From positions 1-59,957 of the forward strand of contig CALXOA010000044.1 in the NCBI GenBank assembly GCA_944389895.1: 59,957 nt of DNA, read 5' to 3'. This document shows, piece by piece, positions 40,039 through 49,275 of the stretch. Under the pieces are notes generated by a model. That model worked only from the letters and a program-made list of their open reading frames with translations. It ran no database searches and had not been told where the DNA came from. Position 1 is the first letter of the stretch. Each line of letters opens with the position of its first letter. Origin of the DNA: an uncultured Victivallis sp. GTDB taxonomy: Bacteria > Verrucomicrobiota > Lentisphaeria > Victivallales > Victivallaceae. A program made the translations under genes and the position numbers.

Positions 40039-43000
40039 ATGAAAATGCGTCTGCCGATGTCGGCTGCAGTCGTGATCGCTGCCTTCCACCTGGGCGCGGC
40101 GATGGTTCCGGACGGGTTTTATTATGAGAGAAACGATCATATCCAGACAGGACGTGAACCGTTGTTCTTCACCTATTCCTTCGCTCAGGAAGACTCCGCC
40201 GCACTGAAAAAAGGAGTTGAGTTTGAAGTCTCGGATCTCGCCCGCCGAACGGTATTTTCCGGCCGCAGTGACCGCTGCCGCATCGACGGCAGGCTCGCCG
40301 TTTTCCGGTTGCTGGAACCCGATCGGATGGCGAAACTGGCGACCGGATGGTACGATCTGGCGATCCGTCCGGTTGGGGAATCGGAGTATTTCCATCTGAA
40401 ATTTTACGTCCGGCAGTTCGGCGCCGCGGCGAAGCCGGTCGTCTATCTGCTGGATAACGCGACGCCTGAAGGGTTTGCCCTCTGGGCCAACGGTGACTCT
40501 CCGGATATCGAACCGTTGCGCGCCTTTCCCGAATCCGGGTCTCCGGCGCTGGTCGTTGTATCGAGTTACACCCCGCTTCCGGCGGATCAGCTCGCGGAAC
40601 TGAAGAAGTTTGTTTCGGAGGGCGGTACCGCGGTTTTCTTCGGGGTGAACAATGGCAACCTTGACGAACTCAATCCGCTGGTACTCCGGCGTTCCGCGCT
40701 TTACAGCCGGGAACCCGTCGCCGTCAGCGGCGGGCCCTTCGACGGCAAGACTTTTTTCCCGGTCAATGCCGTGCTTGCTTCTGGAGCAAAGGCGATTGCG
40801 GTGACGGAGAACGGCGCACCGGCAATTGCCGAAAAAACATTCGGCCGGGGGAAAGTCATTGCGTTTGCCGGAGCGATCAAGCCGAATGTGTTTTATGATG
40901 AACTGGTGTTCGGCACCCTCGGCCTGACTCCTGCAGCGCACGGAAAGGCTCCGCAGAAAAGCAGTTCCGACGGCTATCGGGAGGGGATCAGCCGTGACAA
41001 CTTCGGTCGGTTCGGCTGGTTGAACGATGACCGGGTCAACGCGGTGGGAATCCGACCGGAACAGCGTTTCCGGATGTGGGACGTTGTGCAGGATTATTTC
41101 GGTGTCAGTTTCACGGATACCAACGCACCCGGAACGCTTGCCGCGGAACGGGTCAACTGGATCGGGAAGAGTCTGATTGGCCGCGGCGGCCGGTGGGGAG
41201 AGGAAAGCCGGATTACTTTCGGTCTGGGGACGCCCGGTGTACTGTTTGAAAATTCTTCTTCCGATACGGTCCGAATCGAGAGTCCTATGCTCGGTTTTGT
41301 CGCCTGGCCGACTGCGCAGGGGAGCCGGACCGCCGAACTCGGACGCGACGGTGAACTTCAATTGGCCGGTCTCGAGCGCAACTGGCTTCTGGTCTGGAAT
41401 CGCAAAGAGAACTATGATGCGTGGCCGCTGCTGATCTCCTTCAACCGGCGGCTCAAAGCGGCGAAGATGGTCGGCGGGGAACTGGTTCTGGAATTTGCGA
41501 GGCCGGATCTGGCGATATCGATCATGCCGCTCTGCGGACTTCGTCATTTCACGCCGGAAGAGGTTGCCGCGTGGGTGCCGGAACTTCCCCGCGACGTTCT
41601 GAAGAAGGCTGATTTCTGGAACCGGGCGCTGGCTGCGCGCACTGTCGGCTGCGTCGAAGAGTACAAGGTGGATCGGGAAGCAGGCAAGGTAAGCATCCGC
41701 AACACCTTCGACTATCACACCATCCGGAATGACTGGGGAGTGGAGCCGGAACCGGTGGCGCCGCTGCCTCCGTTGCTTGCCGTCTACGCGAAGACCGGGT
41801 CCGTGGAGTTCGGCGAGGGGTGCGGCGATCTGGCCTACGCCACCTTCTACGGGCCGCTCTGGGGACGGCGTGGCAGCGGCGTTGCTGAATATACGCTTGC
41901 ATTACCCCAACTGGATTATACGCTGCCGACCCGCGCAGTCGATCCCCGGCTGGATCTGCCGGTGAACAAAGCGTTGTTCGATCGGATCATCGAGCATCTG
42001 GCGGTTCCGGATCTGATCTACATCGGGTCGAATTTCAGCCTGGTTGAACCGGTCAGGGGGCGGATTTATCCGAACCGCGACCTGCAGGACTCGGTGACCC
42101 GCAGCACCACCGAAGCGCCCGAATGGAAGTACATTGACCTGCATCGTTCTCTCGGCGGCGTGACCGGAAACCTGATGTTCAAACCCTATCTCGACGGCGT
42201 CGGCGGTTATGAGGAGGCAAAGGCACGGCTCGAAACCAAGATAAACCGCAACATTCAACGGGATATCGAGTACTTCCAGTACAAGATGTTTCTGCTTTAC
42301 CGGAACGAACCTTTCTCCGGGATTCCGTACCTGATGGCTTTTCTCGGGCCGGTGCGGCTCAACGACGGTTACCGGATCTTCCACGATATGAATGAAACTG
42401 CCGGAATTTTCCTGGAGACGATGGGGCTGTACAGCCGGATGTACGGAGACCTGCCGTTCTTCCGGTCGAATCTTCCCTTCATCGAGCTCTTCAACAGCAA
42501 TGTCAGGAGCGCCAACGACTGGAGTTGGATGAGTTCGATGGCGGTGGAGTGGGGCATGGGGAACAACATCGACATGTTGAATGCCGAATTGACAGGCTGG
42601 GCCGGCTCCTGTACCGTCAATACCGCGCTCGGAAGGGAGGAGGAGGCCGACTTCGCCCGCTATATGGCCGCGAAAGCGGCGGTTTCCACAGGCGCGCGGT
42701 TGTTCCTGCAGGAGTTCTACAACTCATTGAATTTCCCGATTCCCCCGGAACTCGGTCCGGTGATCCACGAGATGGCAGATGTCGCACAGGATGCCCAGAT
42801 CCGGAACCGTTACCTGTCGCTCGGCGTATCGCATGGGTATGGAGAGGGATGGCCTTCGCTGTGGCCCAATGCGATCAATGAGGGCTTGTTGTCGCACTTC
42901 ATCGACGGCAAGGATTTCTACAGTACCAGCAAAGGGGTTCCGGTCGAGCTGCTCAATTTCTATCGCAGCAACCCGGAAATGACGGAACTTCTGCTGAATT

Positions 43001-43761
43001 ACGAGGAACAGTTCCGGACATTTGCGTTCCGGAAGGGGCGTCCCTATCTCTACAGCCGCACCGCGGGGCGGTTCTATCTCGATCCGGAGAACCGCAAGGG
43101 GATCAGCGACACATTGTTCCGCACCTTTGTAATGCCGGGCTGCACGGCGAAGATCCTCGGAGCCGGGCTTGCCGACTGGGAACTGACGGGAATGACCATC
43201 GTGCTCGAATTGCTGCGGCAGACGGCCGATCAGGACCGGACGGGTGATTTCGTTCCGGTCGCCGATGAGAAGAACGGCAGGATCAGCTGGGATATCGTCG
43301 ACCCGAAGAAGGGGCAGCCGCGCCCGAAGTACCGGCAGATCCGGGTTGATCAGGAACCGGAAAACGTTGCCGACGGTGCGGTCGCGGCCTGTTTTGAGCT
43401 GGCCGCTCCGGCGGACGGAAATCAGCCGGTGGTATTCACGCGGTTCGATAAAAAGGCGGTCAGGGACAAAAACTGTACTGCGCTGAGCTTTTTGATCAAA
43501 AGTCAGACCCCCGGCACTCTCGATGTGGTACTGCCCAATGTCGAATGGAACAAGCGTCTTGCAGTGCCTGTAAAACTCGGCGAAGGTACGCGTGAATGGA
43601 CACGGATACGGCTCGAGTTTGAGCGTGATTTCAAGATGAGTGAAAACGGCATGACTCCCGCCGACCTGCGCGGCGAACTCTTCTTCTTCAATGGAGTGAT
43701 TCCTGGTCAGGAGCGCGCGCCGATCACCTGGTATATCGACGACATCCGCTTCGAACCGTAA
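40039..43761 (+). CDS. large secreted protein of unknown function (1240 aa)
   Basis: A 1240-residue protein with a Sec signal peptide (MKMRLPMSAAVVIAAFHLGAA, cleavage likely near residue 21). Residues about 130-300 look like a glutamine-amidotransferase-like alpha/beta domain of the type attached to glycosidases (FVSEGGTAVFFGVNNGN, TFGRGKVIAFAGA). The middle third has helical, tryptophan- and tyrosine-rich segments (WMSSMAVEWGMGNNIDMLNAELTGW), and the last 170 residues are a beta-sandwich ending in ITWYIDDIRFEP, typical of carbohydrate-binding modules. I cannot place it in a GH or PL family. It is preceded by a LacI gene and followed, convergently, by a pseudopilin. A secreted polysaccharide-acting enzyme is the likeliest reading, but catalytic residues are unknown. 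Confidence 0.6.
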   Translation: MKMRLPMSAAVVIAAFHLGAAMVPDGFYYERNDHIQTGREPLFFTYSFAQEDSAALKKGVEFEVSDLARRTVFSGRSDRCRIDGRLAVFRLLEPDRMAKLATGWYDLAIRPVGESEYFHLKFYVRQFGAAAKPVVYLLDNATPEGFALWANGDSPDIEPLRAFPESGSPALVVVSSYTPLPADQLAELKKFVSEGGTAVFFGVNNGNLDELNPLVLRRSALYSREPVAVSGGPFDGKTFFPVNAVLASGAKAIAVTENGAPAIAEKTFGRGKVIAFAGAIKPNVFYDELVFGTLGLTPAAHGKAPQKSSSDGYREGISRDNFGRFGWLNDDRVNAVGIRPEQRFRMWDVVQDYFGVSFTDTNAPGTLAAERVNWIGKSLIGRGGRWGEESRITFGLGTPGVLFENSSSDTVRIESPMLGFVAWPTAQGSRTAELGRDGELQLAGLERNWLLVWNRKENYDAWPLLISFNRRLKAAKMVGGELVLEFARPDLAISIMPLCGLRHFTPEEVAAWVPELPRDVLKKADFWNRALAARTVGCVEEYKVDREAGKVSIRNTFDYHTIRNDWGVEPEPVAPLPPLLAVYAKTGSVEFGEGCGDLAYATFYGPLWGRRGSGVAEYTLALPQLDYTLPTRAVDPRLDLPVNKALFDRIIEHLAVPDLIYIGSNFSLVEPVRGRIYPNRDLQDSVTRSTTEAPEWKYIDLHRSLGGVTGNLMFKPYLDGVGGYEEAKARLETKINRNIQRDIEYFQYKMFLLYRNEPFSGIPYLMAFLGPVRLNDGYRIFHDMNETAGIFLETMGLYSRMYGDLPFFRSNLPFIELFNSNVRSANDWSWMSSMAVEWGMGNNIDMLNAELTGWAGSCTVNTALGREEEADFARYMAAKAAVSTGARLFLQEFYNSLNFPIPPELGPVIHEMADVAQDAQIRNRYLSLGVSHGYGEGWPSLWPNAINEGLLSHFIDGKDFYSTSKGVPVELLNFYRSNPEMTELLLNYEEQFRTFAFRKGRPYLYSRTAGRFYLDPENRKGISDTLFRTFVMPGCTAKILGAGLADWELTGMTIVLELLRQTADQDRTGDFVPVADEKNGRISWDIVDPKKGQPRPKYRQIRVDQEPENVADGAVAACFELAAPADGNQPVVFTRFDKKAVRDKNCTALSFLIKSQTPGTLDVVLPNVEWNKRLAVPVKLGEGTREWTRIRLEFERDFKMSENGMTPADLRGELFFFNGVIPGQERAPITWYIDDIRFEP

Positions 43762-43779
43762 AATTCGTCCGGGACGATC

Positions 43780-44496
43780 TCAATTGCGGCGGATGCAGGC
43801 GTTTGAGTCGAGCCAGAGCGGATCGTTGTCGAACACTTCGCTCCAGCGCATTGCCGCCGCGTGACCATCCTGGAACGCGACGTTCATCGCGGCTCTGCTT
43901 CCATGCCGGTAGGCCGGAGCCCAGGTGCCGCCGGTTTCGCCGTTCTTCCAGTAATTGTGGCGGGGGTCGGCGTAATCCCTGTAGATGCGCGCATCGAGGC
44001 CGTCTCCGTAGGCGAGCAGTTGACTCGGGCGCCGGAAACGGTTTGTCTTGAAGCCGGCATAACCGGTGTAGACATTGCCTCCCCAGTGCTGGGTGTTGAT
44101 GCCGTATGAGTAGCCGACATTGTAACGAAATCCATTGCCGTCCGGCTGCCCGGAGAGCGGAGCCCGCGGGCACACCAGCCCCGCTTTGAAGATTTTTGAC
44201 TGTTTCGAGTATGATTCTTCCTCCACTTCCGGCAGGCCCAGACCGGAGCGCAGGAGCGTGTTTCCGCTCCAGTAGCGCCAGACTCCCCAGTTCACCACCG
44301 GCGGGACCGTGTAGTCGTTGCTCATCTGGGCGTAAGTGAGGTGGGCCATCCCGAGCTGCTTCAACACCCCCAGGCACGAGATCTGGTACCCGTTGTCACG
44401 TGCTTTGTTCAGCGTCGGCAACAACAGTGCGATCAGAATGGCGATGATCGCGATCACGATCAGAAGTTCCGTCAGTGTGAAGGAGTGTTTTCGCAT
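43780..44496 (-). CDS. prepilin-type secreted protein (pseudopilin, DUF1559-like)
   Basis: A 238-residue protein: MRKHS, then the prepilin cleavage/methylation segment FTLTELLIVIAIIAILIALLLPTLNKARDNGYQISCLGVLKQLGMAHLTYAQMSND. The C-terminal RAAMNVAFQDGHAAAMRWSE is the normal F-x-DGH motif, in contrast to the copy at 38113. ATG 44496 starts the signal directly; the ribosome site is weak, and TTG 44508 is an alternative. It is convergent with the 1240-residue protein gene. A palindrome lies in its leader region. Confidence 0.85.
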   Translation of the reverse strand: MRKHSFTLTELLIVIAIIAILIALLLPTLNKARDNGYQISCLGVLKQLGMAHLTYAQMSNDYTVPPVVNWGVWRYWSGNTLLRSGLGLPEVEEESYSKQSKIFKAGLVCPRAPLSGQPDGNGFRYNVGYSYGINTQHWGGNVYTGYAGFKTNRFRRPSQLLAYGDGLDARIYRDYADPRHNYWKNGETGGTWAPAYRHGSRAAMNVAFQDGHAAAMRWSEVFDNDPLWLDSNACIRRN

Positions 44497-44567
44497 GACA
44501 AGGTGCAAAATAGAATTAAGTGAATGCTTTAAAATATTGTTGAAATCCGGATATCCCCGATGGTTTC

Positions 44568-44584
44568 AAGTATTTACTATACTT
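44568..44584. promoter_or_regulatory. palindrome upstream of the second pseudopilin
   Basis: AAGTAT-TTACT-ATACTT: perfect 6-bp arms, 5-bp centre, 72 bp before the start codon. It lies over or near a minus-strand TATAGT -10, so it may be a repressor site for the pseudopilin gene. Confidence 0.4.
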
Positions 44585-44658
44585 TCTTGCCAAAGTATTT
44601 GCCGGTTCTGCGGCGGAACGGGAGGAGTTCTCCCTGCGTTCCGGCGATCCGGAAACGT

Positions 44659-45987
44659 TTATCTCCTCTTGTTCTTCTTCAAGGGGCGCTCCGACGTGGA
44701 GGACCCGGCCTCGGCAACCTGCCGCATTGCCGCGGTGATCCGGCTGATCTCCTCCGGCGTGGTGATGAAGGGCGGCATCGTGTAGAGCCAGGGACCGAAG
44801 GGGCGCAGCCATACCCCGGTTTCGCGGACGATCCTCTGGACGGTTTCCGGCGGAGGGGTGGTGTTGAGCTCGACTACTCCGACCGCCCCGAGTACCCGGG
44901 TATCGGAGACGTTGTCGAGATTGCGCAGTTCATGCAACTCCGAGGAGAGTTGCGTTTCGATTGCCGCGACACGGCTTCGCCAGTCATATTCCTCGAAGAG
45001 CGCCAGAGAGGCGCAACCCGCCGCACAGGCGAGCGGATTGGCCATGAACGTCGGGCCGTGCATGAAACGCCCCGGTTCCCCACGGGAGACGATTTCCGCA
45101 ACGGCGGGACGGGTGATTGCCGCGGCAAGTGTGATGGTTCCGCCGGTCAGAGCTTTGCCGACGCACATGATATCCGGCACGATCCCGGCATAGTCCGACG
45201 CGAAGAACTCTCCGGTTCTTCCGAATCCGGTGGCGATCTCGTCGCAGATCAGCAGAATGCCGTGCTCATCACAGGCCCGGCGCAGTTGTCTGAGATATTC
45301 CGGGTGGTAGAATCGCATTGCGTTGGCCCCCTGAAAGATCGGCTCGACGATGACCGCGGCGATTTCGGAGTCGAAACGGTCGAGCAGCTTCGCCATCGGA
45401 GCGAAATCGGCGGGATCCCACTCCTCTCCGAACCGGGTGACCGGCTGCGGGGCGAAGTGGTGTTGCACCAGCAACCCGCGGAACAAGGTGTGCATTCCCT
45501 CCGGATCACTGAGCGCCATCGCGCCGGCGGTATCGCCGTGATAGCCGCCGCGCAGTGCGGCAAGGCGACAGCGCCCCGGCTTCCCCGCCGCCAGCTGATA
45601 TTGCACCGCCAGTTTGGCTGCGCACTCCACCGCCACGGAGCCGGAGTCGGCGAAGAAAACGCGGTCGAGATCTCCGGGGGCGGCTTCTGCGAGGCGACGA
45701 CCGAGTTCGATTGCCGGTTCATGGGTGAAGCCGGCGAACATTACCTGGGCGAGACGTTTCAGTTGCACCTGGACCGCTTCGACGATCCGCGGGTGGTTAT
45801 GACCGTGGGCCATACACCACCAGCTCGAAACCGCGTCGATCAGTTCGGTTCCGTCCGCCAGCCGGATCCGGGTCCCGGAGGCTGATTCGGCCAGGTTGAC
45901 CGGCGGCGGCGTGGTCATGGAGGCGTAAGGGTGCCAGAGATGCTCCCGGTCGAGCTGAAGCAGAGTGTCCTGAAGCAGTCGGTTCAT
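44659..45987 (-). CDS. bioA: adenosylmethionine-8-amino-7-oxononanoate aminotransferase
   Basis: BioA makes 7,8-diaminopelargonate from KAPA with S-adenosylmethionine as amino donor, using PLP. The 442-residue sequence shows LWHPYASM, SSWWCMAHGHNHPRIV, FFADSGSVAVECAAKLAVQY, LICDEIATGFGRTG and CVGKALTGGTITLAA with the PLP lysine. It is the last gene of the bio operon. ATG 45987 begins shortly after the bioD stop and has GAGGAGG upstream. Confidence 0.95.
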   Translation of the reverse strand: MNRLLQDTLLQLDREHLWHPYASMTTPPPVNLAESASGTRIRLADGTELIDAVSSWWCMAHGHNHPRIVEAVQVQLKRLAQVMFAGFTHEPAIELGRRLAEAAPGDLDRVFFADSGSVAVECAAKLAVQYQLAAGKPGRCRLAALRGGYHGDTAGAMALSDPEGMHTLFRGLLVQHHFAPQPVTRFGEEWDPADFAPMAKLLDRFDSEIAAVIVEPIFQGANAMRFYHPEYLRQLRRACDEHGILLICDEIATGFGRTGEFFASDYAGIVPDIMCVGKALTGGTITLAAAITRPAVAEIVSRGEPGRFMHGPTFMANPLACAAGCASLALFEEYDWRSRVAAIETQLSSELHELRNLDNVSDTRVLGAVGVVELNTTPPPETVQRIVRETGVWLRPFGPWLYTMPPFITTPEEISRITAAMRQVAEAGSSTSERPLKKNKRR

Positions 45988-46000
45988 TACATGGTCCTCC

Positions 46001-46678
46001 TCAGCGGTTGAAAATGGTACGGAAATCGACGTCGGGCAACGGTTCGGCGACGTGCGGAAGTTCGACGAGGATCCCGGGTTGATGATATCTTTCAAGGTAT
46101 TTCACGATCATCCGGCGGGAGTCGGCCTCGATCTGCGGGTCGGCATCTGGGCTCCAGTTGTAGACGACTCCGGCGATTCTGATGCCGCGACGTGTTGCGG
46201 CTTCGATCGACAGTATCGTATGGTTGAGGCTGCCGAGTCGGCCGGATGTTACCAGAATCAGCGGATATCCCTGCTGCGCCGCGAAATCTACGGTCAGCAA
46301 TTCTTCCGTGAGGGGAACCGCGAGGCCGCCGGCCCCTTCGAGCAGCACGACTTCATAGTTTCGCTCGATTTTCGCCACGGCTGTGCGGATCGCGTCGAGA
46401 TCGACTTCGCGTTGTTCAAGCTTCGCCGCAAAGTGCGGCGAAGCGGGGAAGCGAAAGATCGCCGGAGCGGTCAGCCCGGCTTCGTCTTCGGGAAGCCGGC
46501 CGCAGCCCAACAGGGCGCGATGGGCTTCGAGATCCTCCGAAAAACCGGTATTGCCGGTCTGCACGAGTTTGACGGTGATGACCTTGACGCCACGGCGGTG
46601 GAGATCACGGGCCATCATTCCGACGGCGACCGTTTTCCCGATGCCGGTGTCGATTCCGCTGATGAAAAAGACGCTCAT
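46001..46678 (-). CDS. bioD: dethiobiotin synthetase
   Basis: BioD uses ATP and CO2 to close the ureido ring of dethiobiotin. The 225-residue protein starts MSVFFISGIDTGIGKTVAVG, with the P-loop at residues 8-16, and has the family segment LLEGAGGLAVPLTEELLTVDFA and VTSGRLGSLNHTILSIEAA. The start overlaps the bioC stop by ATGA, so translation is coupled. Confidence 0.95.
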   Translation of the reverse strand: MSVFFISGIDTGIGKTVAVGMMARDLHRRGVKVITVKLVQTGNTGFSEDLEAHRALLGCGRLPEDEAGLTAPAIFRFPASPHFAAKLEQREVDLDAIRTAVAKIERNYEVVLLEGAGGLAVPLTEELLTVDFAAQQGYPLILVTSGRLGSLNHTILSIEAATRRGIRIAGVVYNWSPDADPQIEADSRRMIVKYLERYHQPGILVELPHVAEPLPDVDFRTIFNR

Positions 46679-47439
46679 ATTTCACTCTTCTTTCTGGCGA
46701 TGAACAGGATCGGATGATAGGTCAACGGGAGCCGCCCGTCGGCATTCCGGTAAGTGTCCTGATAGGTACGTTCAAAGTCGGCCAGTTTCCCCCGGGTCCA
46801 GCGATGTGCCGGACCGACCGCCGTGACTCCGGTCGCCTTCAGATGCCGCAGGACGTCGATGGGAGCGGCAAACTCGAGTGTCCGGTATTCCTCATGCCGG
46901 GCAAGCACCTCGAAGCGGCGGTCGAGAAGTTCGGTGAGTTCCACGCCGGAACGATATGACAGCCGATGCCCGGTCAGCGCGGCGATCTCCCGCAGATTCT
47001 CCGGGCCGAAAGTGGAAAAGCCGAAGAACCCGCCGGGGCGGAGTGAATCGGCGATTCGATCGAACAACCGGGGCAGGTCGGCTGCCCACTGCAATGCCGC
47101 GTTGGATAACACAAGATCGGCGGCAGGCAACGGAATCTGTTCGGCGTCTCCGGCGGTGAAATCGGTTCCCGCGCGGTGGCGGTGAAACTCCTCCCACTCC
47201 GGCACCAGATCTATCAGATGGAGTCGGTTGCAGTCGAGACGGCATTCGATCAGATCGGTCAGCATTCCGGAACCGCAGCCGATTTCCGTAACGCTTTCAA
47301 ATTCGCGCCGGGCGGTCACCAGCAGAAACCGGTCGAGAAGAAGCTCCGCCATCGCCCGCTGCACTTCTGCATTGCGGTCGTAACTGGCCCGGCTGCGGGA
47401 GAAACGGCGCTTCACCTCCTCTTTAACGATGTCGGCCAA
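46675..47439 (-). CDS. bioC: malonyl-ACP O-methyltransferase
   Basis: BioC methylates malonyl-ACP so that fatty-acid enzymes can build the pimeloyl chain. This 254-residue protein has the class I SAM-binding motif EIGCGSGMLTDLIE, LHLIDLVPEWEE, and ADLVLSNAALQWAADLPRLFDRIADSLRPGGFFGFSTFG. The start is read as TTG 47439 because GAGGAGG lies 9 bp before it; the other TTG at 47457 is inside that site. It overlaps the 3' end of bioG by 17 bp and is coupled to bioD by ATGA. Confidence 0.88.
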   Translation of the reverse strand: MADIVKEEVKRRFSRSRASYDRNAEVQRAMAELLLDRFLLVTARREFESVTEIGCGSGMLTDLIECRLDCNRLHLIDLVPEWEEFHRHRAGTDFTAGDAEQIPLPAADLVLSNAALQWAADLPRLFDRIADSLRPGGFFGFSTFGPENLREIAALTGHRLSYRSGVELTELLDRRFEVLARHEEYRTLEFAAPIDVLRHLKATGVTAVGPAHRWTRGKLADFERTYQDTYRNADGRLPLTYHPILFIARKKSEI

Positions 47440-48097
47440 GATCGAATACCTCCTCAAACGCAGTCAGTCCTGCAAAGGGGCAATGCGGCAGGTCCAGTTC
47501 CGCTATCGGGGTGTCCGTTTGCGCCCAGAATTTGCGCTGGGCCGCCGCCGGAAAAATCCGGTCGCCGCTGCCGATGACTGCGCGGGTGTAGAAATCAACC
47601 GGTTCGGCCGACGTGGTGATCGCTCGTTCCAGTGCTGCGAGTTCCGATTGTTGTGAAGCGGGGGTGCGTTCCGGGCGCGTCAGGGCATCCAGTCCGCTGC
47701 GACTGCCGCACATTCTGAGCAGAAAACGCTCTCTCGCACGTTCCTCCGGCCAGTTTTCGATGGTGCCGCGAAAGAGTTCCGGAGCGATGCCGTATTCTTC
47801 GTGGATCGGGCGCAACGTCCCGTTGATTGCAACCGCTTCCGCGGGACGGAGGCCGAGTTCCCCGAGCACCCGGGCAGCCGCCCAGACCCCGAGTGACCAG
47901 GCAGCCAGCCGGATGGAGCTGTAGACGGCGAGTTCCTGCGCGAGTTCCGCCGGATCGAGCCCGGTGTAGTCCCATACCACGAGAAGATCTTCTCCGGCCG
48001 GATCGAGCATTTCAACGGTATGACAATCCATACTCCAGCCGTGGAAGAAGAGCCGGAGTCCGGGGCCGCCGCGATGCTGCAGAAAACGGATTTTCAC
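47423..48097 (-). CDS. bioG: pimeloyl-ACP methyl ester esterase, BioG type
   Basis: BioG removes the methyl group that BioC added, releasing pimeloyl-ACP for BioF. The 224-residue sequence has the oxyanion-side FFHGWSMD, the nucleophile elbow AAWSLGVWAA with predicted Ser68 (Ala in place of the first Gly of G-x-S-x-G), and LPHCPFAGLTAFEE with the likely His. BioG is one of several non-homologous enzymes (BioH, BioK, BioV) filling this step. Its place between bioF and bioC and ATGA overlap with bioF support the call. Confidence 0.88.
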   Translation of the reverse strand: MKIRFLQHRGGPGLRLFFHGWSMDCHTVEMLDPAGEDLLVVWDYTGLDPAELAQELAVYSSIRLAAWSLGVWAAARVLGELGLRPAEAVAINGTLRPIHEEYGIAPELFRGTIENWPEERARERFLLRMCGSRSGLDALTRPERTPASQQSELAALERAITTSAEPVDFYTRAVIGSGDRIFPAAAQRKFWAQTDTPIAELDLPHCPFAGLTAFEEVFDLGRHR

Positions 48098-49257
48098 AGA
48101 AGTTGCTCCACACGTTCAATTTCCGATTCGTCGAGCGCCGCCGACAGCGAAAAACGCAGCCGCGACGTGTGGGCGGGAACGGTCGGGGGCCGGATCGGAA
48201 ATACCAGAAATCCGGCACTCAGGAACCGTTCCGCGGCGCATTCGGCATCGCGGTCCTCCCCGATCACCAACGGAACAATCTGGGAATCTCCGGCGGTCTT
48301 CAGCCCGGCATTGCGGAAGAGGGTTCTCAACCGTTCTCCCATGCGCCGGAGTTTTGCACGTTTCTCATCCAGCCCTGCGACGTGTTTCAATACGTAATCA
48401 CTCCAGTTGAGCACTACCGGCGGCAGGCCGGTCGTGAAGATCAGGGGGCGCATATGGTTGACGAGGTATTCACGCACCTGCGGCTCCATCACCGCATAGG
48501 CACCGGTCGAACCGAACGCTTTGCCGAAGGTTCCGATCAGTACATCGATTTCGGCTGCGACTCCCATCTCGGCGGCGAGGCCGGTACCGAGCGGCCCTCT
48601 GACTCCGACTGCGTGCGCCTCATCGACAACGAGAATTGCGTCGTATTTCCGTTTGAGTTCGACCAGACGGCGGAGATCGGCGAGGTCGCCGTCCATGCTG
48701 AAAACCGATTCGGTCACGAGAAAGACCCGCCGGAAACCGGCCCTTTTGTCTGCGAGAATCCGCTCCAGCCGCTCGAGGTCCAGATGGGGATAACGGCGAA
48801 ATTCAGCATCACCGAGCCGCAACCCGTCGATGATGCTGGCGTGGTTGAGCTTGTCAGAAAGAATCAGATCCCCGGCACCCGCCAGAGCCGGCAGAATGCC
48901 GATGTTGGCATGGTAGCCGCTGTTGAAAACCAGTGCCGCCCGGCCGCCGTAGAGTTGGGAGAGGGTTGCTTCAAGCCGGACGTAGGCGGGGGTGTTGCCG
49001 GTCAGCAACCGGCTTGAGGCGCTCGATTGCGCCAGTTCCGGGGTTGAAAGATCGGCGGCATACTGTTCATAAAAACGTTGCCGCAACTCGAAATCTCCCG
49101 AAATACCCATGTAGTCGTTGCCGGAGAGATTGCAATATTCGCGACCGCCGAACCTCGCCCGGCCACCGGGCAGGGGGGTGATCTCCCGCAAGACCCGTAG
49201 CCGCCCCTGTTCCTTCAGGGCGGCGGAGTCTGCGGCAAGTTCGTCGACAAAGGACAT
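48094..49257 (-). CDS. bioF: 8-amino-7-oxononanoate synthase
   Basis: BioF condenses pimeloyl-ACP and alanine to KAPA, with PLP. The 387-residue protein shows NLSGNDYMGISG, LVFNSGYHANIGIL, LILSDKLNHASIIDG, ILVVDEAHAVGVRGPLGTGLA, and IGTFGKAFGSTGAY with the PLP lysine. It sits between bioB (19 bp upstream) and bioG (4-bp overlap). Confidence 0.96.
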   Translation of the reverse strand: MSFVDELAADSAALKEQGRLRVLREITPLPGGRARFGGREYCNLSGNDYMGISGDFELRQRFYEQYAADLSTPELAQSSASSRLLTGNTPAYVRLEATLSQLYGGRAALVFNSGYHANIGILPALAGAGDLILSDKLNHASIIDGLRLGDAEFRRYPHLDLERLERILADKRAGFRRVFLVTESVFSMDGDLADLRRLVELKRKYDAILVVDEAHAVGVRGPLGTGLAAEMGVAAEIDVLIGTFGKAFGSTGAYAVMEPQVREYLVNHMRPLIFTTGLPPVVLNWSDYVLKHVAGLDEKRAKLRRMGERLRTLFRNAGLKTAGDSQIVPLVIGEDRDAECAAERFLSAGFLVFPIRPPTVPAHTSRLRFSLSAALDESEIERVEQLL

Positions 49258-49275
49258 CGCGGCTACTCCTTCCGG

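Noticed and set aside
39970..41718. 582-codon open frame on the minus strand
   Set aside because: It lies antisense to the secreted 1240-residue protein, whose signal peptide, start and composition support the plus strand.
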